64,000 bases of DNA, taken from IMG/VR virus record IMGVR_UViG_3300037507_002457, positions 1 through 64,000 of that record, one strand, 5' to 3'. A program made the translations under genes and the position numbers. Numbering within the stretch: position 1 is the stretch's first letter; each line of letters begins with the position of its first letter. The notes below the pieces were generated by a model. That model was not told the origin of the DNA, did not search any database, and was given only the letters and a program-made list of their open reading frames with translations. Below, piece by piece: positions 33,907 through 41,023 of the stretch. This stretch comes from a virus.

Positions 33907-35304
33907 ATGGCTCCAGTAATCATCGACAATCTACACAAATATGGTCTTGAATTTCAAGTCAAGATCATCGCAAGCATCCTTACGGACAAGACGTTTCTTG
34001 AACGTGTTGTTGACATCATAGAGATTGATGCCTTTGAGAACGAGGCACATCGCTGGATTGTAAAGGAAATCATTCAATATCACGCGGAATACAAGGACTT
34101 GCCTACTATGCAAGTTTTCAAGGTGCGTGTTGATACTATTGAAAATGCCGACTTCAAGGCAACGGTGACAGATCACCTAAAGAGTGTATATCTCAAGATT
34201 AGTGAAAAGGATCTACAGTTTGTGCGTGAGCAGTTTCTTGAGTTCTGCAAGAACCAGAAACTCAAGAACGCCATTATTGAGTCTGTCGATCATCTCAAGA
34301 CAGGTGAATATGACAAGATCAAGGGTCTTGTTGATAAGGCAATGAAGGCGGGTATGGAACGCAACCTCGGCCATAACTATCACAAGGACGTTGCTACTCG
34401 TATGAGTGAAATGTGCCGCAACACCATTCCTACTGGCTGGGATGTCATTGACTCTCTTATGGACGGCGGTCTTGGACCTGGCGAACTGGGTATTGTTGTT
34501 GCCCCTGCTGGCATTGGCAAGAGTTGGCTGCTGTGCAGCCTTGGTGCCAAGGCAATGAAGCGTGGCAAGAACATCGCACACTTCACGCTTGAACTGAATG
34601 AAAACTATGTTGGACTACGATATGATTGCTGCTTTACACATATTGACTTTCAGGAAATCAAGCATCGCCAAGGCGAAGTTGAAGATGTCATCAAGAAGAT
34701 TGATGGTAAGTTGTTTGTGAAGTATTTTCCGCTAAAGACGGTTAGTGCTCAATCGCTCAAGTTTCATATTGAACGCATTCAGGCACTTGAGAATGTCAAA
34801 ATCAATGAAATGATTGTTGATTATGCCGACATTCTTCGTCCGCAGGAAAAGGAAAAGAACAGCAACAGTTATAGCGAGGCAGGAAACATCTATGAAGAAC
34901 TGCGGCAAGTTGCAGGAGAACTACAGATTCCTGTATGGACTGCTTCACAAACAAACCGAAGCGGCGGTCAGGAAGACGTTGTTCAGGCACATAATATTGC
35001 TGACTCGTATCGTAAGATCATGACTGCCGATTTTGTGTTCAGCGTAACACGAAACATGCAAGACAAAGCCAACAATACTGCTCGTTGTCACGTAATCAAG
35101 AACCGCTTTGGTCCTGATGGCATCACTTTGTATGCCAAAATGAATACCGGCAACGGCGAGATTGAGATCTATGATTCTAAGTCAAAAGAAGCAATGGCTA
35201 TTCAGTCCGGTATGGAAGATGACGAGTCTTCTATGAAGACGATGTTGAAGAATAAATGGAATAGTTCTCGCCAAAATCAAAATGGCGAAAACGTCAATTT
35301 GTGA
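33907..35304 (+). CDS. 41: Replicative DNA helicase (gp41/DnaB-like)
   Basis: The 465-residue protein has an N-terminal helical domain (residues 1-150) and a RecA-type helicase domain: GELGIVVAPAGIGKSWLLCS (Walker A 199-206), HFTLELNENYVGLRYDCCFT (H1a-like), MIVDYADILRP (Walker B), and PVWTASQTNRSG (H3/arginine-finger region). Hexamers unwind DNA ahead of the fork and recruit primase. No primase domain is fused to it. Confidence 0.9.
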   Translation: MAPVIIDNLHKYGLEFQVKIIASILTDKTFLERVVDIIEIDAFENEAHRWIVKEIIQYHAEYKDLPTMQVFKVRVDTIENADFKATVTDHLKSVYLKISEKDLQFVREQFLEFCKNQKLKNAIIESVDHLKTGEYDKIKGLVDKAMKAGMERNLGHNYHKDVATRMSEMCRNTIPTGWDVIDSLMDGGLGPGELGIVVAPAGIGKSWLLCSLGAKAMKRGKNIAHFTLELNENYVGLRYDCCFTHIDFQEIKHRQGEVEDVIKKIDGKLFVKYFPLKTVSAQSLKFHIERIQALENVKINEMIVDYADILRPQEKEKNSNSYSEAGNIYEELRQVAGELQIPVWTASQTNRSGGQEDVVQAHNIADSYRKIMTADFVFSVTRNMQDKANNTARCHVIKNRFGPDGITLYAKMNTGNGEIEIYDSKSKEAMAIQSGMEDDESSMKTMLKNKWNSSRQNQNGENVNL

Positions 35305-35392
35305 GAAAATTTTGTAAAATTTTTTTGCATAATTTATTTTTTATAACACGTATTTATTCTCCACACAATAATACCAAGCGGAGGAAATTTTT

Positions 35393-36367
35393 ATGACAAT
35401 CTTTGACGAACAAATCGCTCGTAAGCCAAATCGCTATCCCTGGGCACAAGAATATATTGATGCCATGTGGGCTGGACACTGGACTCCAAACGAGTTCACA
35501 TTCACATCCGACTTACAGCAATACAAAACTGAACTAACTCCGCAAGAGCAGGTCATTATCAAGAATGCTTTGAGTGCAATCGGACAGATAGAAATATCTG
35601 TAAAGAAATTTTGGACGAAACTTGGTGATACATTGCCACATCCAGCATTATCTGATCTTGGCATTACTATGGGCAATATTGAAGTTATTCATAACAATGC
35701 GTATGAAAAACTATTGGATGTGCTACAAATGCAGGATGTGTTTGAAGAAAACCTAAAACTTGACATTATTCAAGGTCGAGTAAAGTATCTTCGTAAATAT
35801 CTTGATAAGGTATATACAGACAATCGTAAGCAGTATATATACTCGCTGATCCTTTTCACGCTTTATGTTGAAAACGTGTCTCTATTTAGCCAGTTTTATA
35901 TTATCAACTGGTTCAATCGTTATAAAGGATTATTGAAGGATACTGCCCAGCAGGTTGCATACACGGCAAAAGAAGAAACACTACACGGTCTGGCCGGTGG
36001 AAAGATTGTAAATACTATTCGCCAAGAACTACCGGAGTTGTTTGATGCTGAACTTGAAGAAAAAATTATTCACGAAGCTCAAGAATCATATAATGCTGAA
36101 TGCAAACTTATTGATTGGATGATCGGTGATTATGCTGATGAAAAGATTAGTGCAGATATTCTAAAGGGATATGTACAGCGTCGTCTAAATGATTCGCTTG
36201 AGATGATTGGCTTCAGAAAAATATTTGATGTGCCGCAAAGCATTATTGAGTTGACTACTTGGATGGATGAGGATGTAATGGGTAATACTATGACTGATTT
36301 CTTCCATAAGAGACCGGTCGAATACGCAAAGAAAACACAGTCTATACAAGCAGACGACCTATTTTAA
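35393..36367 (+). CDS. nrdB: Ribonucleotide reductase class I small subunit (NrdB)
   Basis: The 324-residue protein has the ferritin-like di-iron ligands: probably Glu67, Glu97-x-x-His100 (NIEVIHNNAY), Glu160 (LYVENVSLF) and Glu195-x-x-His198 (AKEETLHGLAGG). Tyr104, four residues after His100, is at the tyrosyl-radical position. The C-terminus (SIQADDLF) fits docking to the large subunit. There is a strong Shine-Dalgarno (GCGGAGGAAA) and the NrdA gene follows after 5 nt. Confidence 0.92.
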   Translation: MTIFDEQIARKPNRYPWAQEYIDAMWAGHWTPNEFTFTSDLQQYKTELTPQEQVIIKNALSAIGQIEISVKKFWTKLGDTLPHPALSDLGITMGNIEVIHNNAYEKLLDVLQMQDVFEENLKLDIIQGRVKYLRKYLDKVYTDNRKQYIYSLILFTLYVENVSLFSQFYIINWFNRYKGLLKDTAQQVAYTAKEETLHGLAGGKIVNTIRQELPELFDAELEEKIIHEAQESYNAECKLIDWMIGDYADEKISADILKGYVQRRLNDSLEMIGFRKIFDVPQSIIELTTWMDEDVMGNTMTDFFHKRPVEYAKKTQSIQADDLF

Positions 36368-36372
36368 TATAT

Positions 36373-38022
36373 ATGAGTAAGGACATTTATTGGCTGAACA
36401 AGGACAGCATCACATTCCTTGAAAGAGGATATTTGCCCAAAGGGCAGACCGCAGAAGAAAGAATCCACGAGATTTCCAAGGCTGCGGAAAAGATCCTAAA
36501 AAAGAAAGGATTCGCTGAAAAGTTTGAGTCCTATATGCACAAAGGATGGTATTCATTGTCATCTCCTGTTTGGGCAAACTTTGGTAATGGACGCGGACTA
36601 TCTATTTCTTGTAATGGTTCATATGTGTCTGACACTATGAATGCTATTCTTGAAAAGACTGCTGAAGTTGGTATGCTTACAAAGTATGGTGCCGGTACTT
36701 CTGGTTATTTTGGTGATCTTCGTAGCAGAGGTACGCCTATTAGCGTAGGCGGCACAAGTTCTGGTCCTGTCCATTTTATGGAAATGTTTGATGCGGTTAC
36801 TCGCGTAGTATCGCAGTCAAATGTACGCCGTGGCAGTTTTGCGGCATATCTTCCAATTGAACATCCAGATATTATGGAGTTCCTTGGTATTCGTGAAGAA
36901 GGGCACGCTATTCAAGACTTGAGCATTGGTGTTTGCGTTAGCAATAAGTTCATGAAGAAGATGATTGAAGGCGATAAGGACGCTCGTGCTGTTTGGGCGA
37001 AAGTGCTCAAAAAGCGGTTTGAGTCTGGCTATCCTTACATTTTCTTCAGTGATAATGTAAATGATAATGCCCCAGAAGTATATAAGGACAAGAAGATGAA
37101 GATTCACGCTTCTAATCTATGTTCTGAAATCTGCCTGAGTTCTTCTGCTGAAGAAACATTCGTGTGCAATCTATCTTCTATGAATCTACTTCATTATGAG
37201 GATTGGAAGAGCACGGACGCTGTAGAAACAATGACATACTTCCTTGATGCGGTTATGGAAGATTATATTCAGGCAACTGAAAATATTCCTTTTCTAAAGG
37301 CTGCTCATACCTTCGCCAAGAATCAGCGAGCACTTGGTATTGGTGTGCTTGGATGGCATTCATTCCTACAAAGCAAAATGATTCCGTTTGAGAGCTTGGA
37401 AGCCAAACTTCTGAATACTCAAATCCATAAGGTCATTCGTGACAAGAGTTATGCTGCCAGTAAGGAAATGGCCAAGGAATATGGTGAGCCACCGCTACTA
37501 AAGGGATATGGTCGTCGTAATGTTACTACAATGGCGATTGCTCCTACTACAAGCAGTTCATTCATCCTTGGTCAAGTTTCGCCAAGTATCGAGCCGCTGA
37601 ATAGCAATTATTATACAAAGGACTTGGCTAAAGGTAAGTTCACTTATCGCAACCCATATCTTGAAGCAGTACTTGAAAAGCACGGCAAGAATAATGCAGA
37701 TACTTGGAAGAGCATTCTTCTCAAGGGTGGCAGTGTTCAACACCTTGAGTTCCTGTCAGAACACGAAAAGGATGTATTCAAGACGTTTGGTGAGATTAGT
37801 CAGAAGGAAGTCATTATTCAGGCTGCTGCACGCCAAAAGTATATTGATCAAGGTCAATCTCTCAATCTAATGATTCATCCCAAGACTCCAGTCAAAGATG
37901 TAAATCAATTGGTTATATTCGCTTGGGAACAGGGTATAAAGTGCCTTTATTATCAACGAGGCACAAATCCTGCCCAAGAACTGGGTAGAAGCATCCTAGA
38001 ATGCAAGAGTTGCGAAGCATAA
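36373..38022 (+). CDS. nrdA: Ribonucleotide reductase class I large subunit (NrdA)
   Basis: The 549-residue protein reduces ribonucleotides with NrdB. Visible are Cys80 (LSISCNGSY) and Cys265 (FVCNLSSMN) as the redox pair, the active-site loop ASNLCSEICL (Asn248, Cys250, Glu252), and the C-terminal CKSC pair used for re-reduction. It lacks the N-terminal ATP-cone and is shorter than E. coli NrdA (761 aa), so dATP feedback control is probably absent. A terminator follows. Confidence 0.92.
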   Translation: MSKDIYWLNKDSITFLERGYLPKGQTAEERIHEISKAAEKILKKKGFAEKFESYMHKGWYSLSSPVWANFGNGRGLSISCNGSYVSDTMNAILEKTAEVGMLTKYGAGTSGYFGDLRSRGTPISVGGTSSGPVHFMEMFDAVTRVVSQSNVRRGSFAAYLPIEHPDIMEFLGIREEGHAIQDLSIGVCVSNKFMKKMIEGDKDARAVWAKVLKKRFESGYPYIFFSDNVNDNAPEVYKDKKMKIHASNLCSEICLSSSAEETFVCNLSSMNLLHYEDWKSTDAVETMTYFLDAVMEDYIQATENIPFLKAAHTFAKNQRALGIGVLGWHSFLQSKMIPFESLEAKLLNTQIHKVIRDKSYAASKEMAKEYGEPPLLKGYGRRNVTTMAIAPTTSSSFILGQVSPSIEPLNSNYYTKDLAKGKFTYRNPYLEAVLEKHGKNNADTWKSILLKGGSVQHLEFLSEHEKDVFKTFGEISQKEVIIQAAARQKYIDQGQSLNLMIHPKTPVKDVNQLVIFAWEQGIKCLYYQRGTNPAQELGRSILECKSCEA

Positions 38023-38040
38023 TACTATAAAAACACACAT

Positions 38041-38067
38041 AACCGCCAATAATACGGCGGTTTTTTG
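38041..38067 (+). terminator. Rho-independent terminator after nrdA
   Basis: Stem AACCGCC/GGCGGTT with 8-nt loop and T run. Confidence 0.88.
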
Positions 38068-38077
38068 TTATATAATA

Positions 38078-38086
38078 ATATTTATA
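38078..38086 (+). promoter_or_regulatory. Late-type promoter box ATATTTATA
   Basis: Exact copy 21 nt before ATG 38108, just after the nrdA terminator. Confidence 0.5.
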
Positions 38087-38107
38087 TACTAAACCATATA
38101 TACATTT

Positions 38108-38815
38108 ATGAATCGTGAACTTCTAAAAAAAGCCATCAAAAAGTTAGTATTGCAAGAAATCACCAACAATCAGTTTGGTACACCTATTCAATCAGATAAG
38201 AAGGATTTGACTGGCGAAGAAGCACTAACCAAGGCAATGGGCAAGGACGCCAACGTAATGAAAATCCGTGGCACAGGAAAAACCGCAGGAATGAAAGGCA
38301 ACCAAGAAGTTCAACTAAGCAAAAACTGCGATCATTGCTATGACGTTGTGTCTATTACAAATGAATCTGAAAGAAAGATTGCTCGTGGTATTTCTCTTGA
38401 AGCAGCAATGGAACTTGTAAAACAACATGCTGAAAGTTCAGATAAGACATATGTCCAAAAAGCATATGATAAGAGTCTAAAAGGATTTGGTAAGAAGCCA
38501 TCCGAAAAAGAAGAAGCCAATGAAGCCGACAAGATGGATGATGCCGATGAAGAAACTCAAGTTGAAATAGCAGATGATACTACGGTAAAGGCGGAAGAGA
38601 AAGTAGATAAAGAAAATGCTCCTATCAACAAAGACGTTGCTCCAGCCCTCGGCGGAAGCATCGTTGACAAGATTGAAAAGATTGTAGATAAGGTATTGAA
38701 AGATAAAGCAGACGCCAAATCCGCATATCTAAAACACGATAAAAGCACAGAAAGCCCAGACAAGCTATCTGTAAAACTAAAAGACACTCCTGCTCTAAAA
38801 GAAAAGAAAGCATAA
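38108..38815 (+). CDS. Tagged, charged low-complexity protein
   Basis: The 235-residue protein starts MNRELLKKAIKKLVLQEI (recurrent peptide). A small region with CDHCYDVVSITNES (about 75-90) follows, then a long Lys/Glu/Asp/Ala-rich C-terminal half. The hexapeptide EADKMD occurs near residue 140 and also in the modular protein at 12480 (residues 88-93). The shared tag and shared motif suggest the two proteins go through the same pathway. A head-internal role is inferred. Confidence 0.55.
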   Translation: MNRELLKKAIKKLVLQEITNNQFGTPIQSDKKDLTGEEALTKAMGKDANVMKIRGTGKTAGMKGNQEVQLSKNCDHCYDVVSITNESERKIARGISLEAAMELVKQHAESSDKTYVQKAYDKSLKGFGKKPSEKEEANEADKMDDADEETQVEIADDTTVKAEEKVDKENAPINKDVAPALGGSIVDKIEKIVDKVLKDKADAKSAYLKHDKSTESPDKLSVKLKDTPALKEKKA

Positions 38816-38816
38816 T

Positions 38817-39248
38817 ATGAAACAAAAAAGCATAATCAACGACACATTTGAAAAGCACAAAAAATTGGTGCTTGAGCATTTGAACGAAAAACGCAGAGTT
38901 CCTGCAAGCGTAGATACAACATTTGATACGATGGTAGACATAGATCCAAAGAAACTAGGAAAAAATTTACCTGAACAAATAGAAGTCAATGTTGAAGTAT
39001 ACGCCGAAGGAGAATATGCCGATGCGAGCTTTGACCATGAATTTGGAACACATGATCCGGGAAGTGGATACGAAATAACTAAGGTTATAGTAACTGCAAA
39101 AGAAGATACATATGTGTTTGATGCAGAAGGAAATCAAACAAGCGAGATATTATTTAATGCTGGAGACACTATAGATCAAAAATCCATAGTATCTAACATA
39201 GACGACGAGATTTATGAAAAGCTCGCTGGCGCTGGAAGCGATTATTGA
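38817..39248 (+). CDS. Protein with TFEKHKKLVLE N-terminal tag
   Basis: The 143-residue protein begins MKQKSIINDTFEKHKKLVLE, which shares an 11-residue stretch with the N-terminus of the protein at 57755. The remainder is acidic and beta-rich (DIDPKKLGKNLPEQIEVNVE, ITKVIVTAKEDTYVFDAEGN). It starts 1 nt after the preceding stop and ends at a strong terminator. Function unknown. Confidence 0.55.
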   Translation: MKQKSIINDTFEKHKKLVLEHLNEKRRVPASVDTTFDTMVDIDPKKLGKNLPEQIEVNVEVYAEGEYADASFDHEFGTHDPGSGYEITKVIVTAKEDTYVFDAEGNQTSEILFNAGDTIDQKSIVSNIDDEIYEKLAGAGSDY

Positions 39249-39275
39249 TAAGTCTTAATAATCAACAACTTAAAG

Positions 39276-39302
39276 ACCCCACACAAAAATGTGGGGTTTT
39301 TT
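39276..39302 (+). terminator. Rho-independent terminator
   Basis: Stem ACCCCACA/TGTGGGGT with 6-nt loop and T run; separates the tagged genes from the CobS-like unit. Confidence 0.9.
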
Positions 39303-39303
39303 A

Positions 39304-39332
39304 TTGACTTCATATAAAAAGTGTACCATAGT
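39304..39332 (+). promoter_or_regulatory. Sigma70-like promoter, near-leaderless
   Basis: TTGACT (39304-39309), 17-bp spacer, CATAGT (39327-39332), ATG 8 nt later at 39341. Confidence 0.6.
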
Positions 39333-39340
39333 ACATACAT

Positions 39341-39640
39341 ATGAATAAGACCAAAAAGAATATGCCCACCGACACCAAGACGTTTATCGACCAGTCTGCT
39401 GACATCAAGCCCAGCAAGCTATATATGAAGGATATCAAGTGGAAGTATCTTGTTCGCAGTGCTCTGCGTGGCAAGAATATTCTTATTGTTGGTCCAACAG
39501 GACATGGGAAAACCTTCGCGGTCCAATGCTTGGTTGAAGCCCTTTCTGAAACTATTGAAGAAGAGGTTACGGAAGAACGCCTTAACGAACTCAAGGCTAC
39601 AGAAAATATCACTATTATAAAAACAGAAGAACTAAAATAA
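39341..39640 (+). CDS. CobS/MoxR-like AAA+ ATPase, N-terminal part of split gene
   Basis: The 99-residue product contains a basic N-terminus, a helix (KDIKWKYLVRSALRGKNILI) and Walker A GPTGHGKT (51-58), then ends after a Glu-rich helix (SETIEEEVTEERLNELKATE) and the strand NITIIKTEELK. Walker B, sensor 1 and the arginine finger are missing here and are found in the next plus-strand frame but one (40254-41021). The gene is interrupted by a GIY-YIG endonuclease gene. Whether the two parts assemble into an active ATPase cannot be told from sequence; split but functional phage enzymes with inserted endonuclease genes are known. Confidence 0.75.
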   Translation: MNKTKKNMPTDTKTFIDQSADIKPSKLYMKDIKWKYLVRSALRGKNILIVGPTGHGKTFAVQCLVEALSETIEEEVTEERLNELKATENITIIKTEELK

Positions 39641-39664
39641 TGGCGTGGAATATTCTACTGACTT

Positions 39665-39673
39665 ATATTTATA
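39665..39673 (+). promoter_or_regulatory. Late-type promoter box ATATTTATA
   Basis: Exact copy 6 nt before the GIY-YIG gene, inside the broken ATPase gene. Confidence 0.45.
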
Positions 39674-39679
39674 TATGTC

Positions 39680-40285
39680 ATGATAATATACAAAACTACT
39701 AATATTCTTAATGGAAACTATTACATCGGAAAAGACAGCAGAAACAACCCACATTATTACGGGTCTGGACTTGCTCTTAAATCCGCGATAAAAAAATACG
39801 GCAAAAATAACTTCGTAAAAGAAACTCTGGAAGTTGTGGTGGGTAAAGATTTATCAAACCTATTGGAACGAGAGATATACTGGATTGATAAATACAATGC
39901 GATAAATGACCAAAACTCATACAATTTACAAAGAAACAGTGGTTTACGACCAAAGATAGTCACCAAAGAAGAAACACGAAAAAAAATAAGCCGAGCAGTT
40001 AAGCGAGCATTTAAAAACGAAGAATATAGAAAAAAAATAACAGAACACAATCAAGGAGAGTCAAATCCAATGTTCGGAAAATCTCAATCCGAATATCAAA
40101 AAAAACGAGCAAGTGAAGCAAATAAAGGAAAAGTTTATTCAAAAAAGACAAGACAAAAAATTAGTGATGCAAGAAAAGGAAAATCATTCTTGACAAAAGA
40201 AGGTAAAAAAAATATTGCAGAAGCAACAAAAAAAAGATGGGAAATATATCGTCGTGAAAAACAAAACATACAAAGTAACTTATAA
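39680..40285 (+). CDS. GIY-YIG homing endonuclease with NUMOD3-like repeats
   Basis: The 201-residue protein has the GIY-YIG signature in the form MIIYKTTN ... NGNYYIGKDS (residues 1-20), the catalytic Glu in LEREIYWIDKY (near 65), and NUMOD3-type repeats in the C-terminal half (NPMFGKSQSEYQKKRASEAN, YSKKTRQKISDARKGKS). It is inserted into the CobS-like ATPase gene and its last codons overlap the start of the second ATPase part. It has its own late-type box, as for I-TevI in T4. Confidence 0.85.
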   Translation: MIIYKTTNILNGNYYIGKDSRNNPHYYGSGLALKSAIKKYGKNNFVKETLEVVVGKDLSNLLEREIYWIDKYNAINDQNSYNLQRNSGLRPKIVTKEETRKKISRAVKRAFKNEEYRKKITEHNQGESNPMFGKSQSEYQKKRASEANKGKVYSKKTRQKISDARKGKSFLTKEGKKNIAEATKKRWEIYRREKQNIQSNL

Positions 40286-41021
40286 GAAACATCGGCCATT
40301 TATGGCCATTAACCTTGGGAGTACGCAAGATGCCCGAGCTACGCTAATTGGAAATACTCAATTCTCCAAAGAAACTGGGACATTCTTCCAAGAATCTCCA
40401 TTTGTGAAGGCCATCTCTACACCGAATTCAATTATTCTACTCGACGAGTTGAGCAGAGCCCATCCCGACGCTATGAATATTTTAATGCCAGTGCTCGACA
40501 ATCAAAAGTATTTGCGACTGGACGAATCGGGTGGAAAAGTTGTGAGAGTTGCTGATGGGGTATGTTTTATCGCAACCACCAACATTGGCAACGAATATAC
40601 CGCTACCCGCGTGATGGACAAGGCTTTACTTGATCGTTTCACCGTCAAGATTGAGGTTGATATTCTTTCGCAGAATACAGAGATGGAACTCATCAAGACC
40701 CACTGCCCCGATGCCAATATGAACACCATGCTGGCGGTTACGGAAATTGCTGCTGCTACCCGCGAGTTTGCTTCTCAGGGCAAGTTGAGTAAGTTCATTT
40801 CTACTCGTAGCGTCAAGGAAATGGCCGAACTTACCGTCGATGGATTCAACCTCACAGAACTTGCTGATATGGTTATTTATCCCGATTATCCGGATGATGG
40901 TGGACTTGATTCCGAACGTACTCTGGTAAAGCAGGTTGTGCAAAAGTATATCAGCACCGAGACCAACAACAATCTTTATACCGCTACCGCCAATACTCCT
41001 GACGGCAGCACCCCCTTCTAA
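40254..41021 (+). CDS. CobS/MoxR-like AAA+ ATPase, C-terminal part of split gene
   Basis: The 255-residue product has the conserved RPFMAINLGSTQDARATLIG segment, Walker B SIILLDELSRAHPDAMN, sensor 1 VCFIATTNIGNEY, and ALLDRFTVKIEVD with the arginine finger. It belongs to the CobS/MoxR clade of AAA+ ATPases, whose rings work with VWA-domain partners. The start is uncertain: GTG 40254 keeps the KTYKVTYKKHRPF strand, TTG 40215 lies inside the endonuclease gene and ATG 40302 trims the strand. It ends 2 nt before the CobT-like VWA gene. Confidence 0.75.
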   Translation: MKNKTYKVTYKKHRPFMAINLGSTQDARATLIGNTQFSKETGTFFQESPFVKAISTPNSIILLDELSRAHPDAMNILMPVLDNQKYLRLDESGGKVVRVADGVCFIATTNIGNEYTATRVMDKALLDRFTVKIEVDILSQNTEMELIKTHCPDANMNTMLAVTEIAAATREFASQGKLSKFISTRSVKEMAELTVDGFNLTELADMVIYPDYPDDGGLDSERTLVKQVVQKYISTETNNNLYTATANTPDGSTPF

Positions 41022-41023
41022 TA

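Noticed and set aside
39641-40253. Group I intron in the ATPase gene
   Set aside because: Flanks outside the endonuclease frame are about 40 nt on one side and none on the other, too short for a normal ribozyme core; I therefore prefer a gene split by an inserted endonuclease. A core overlapping the endonuclease frame is not fully excluded.
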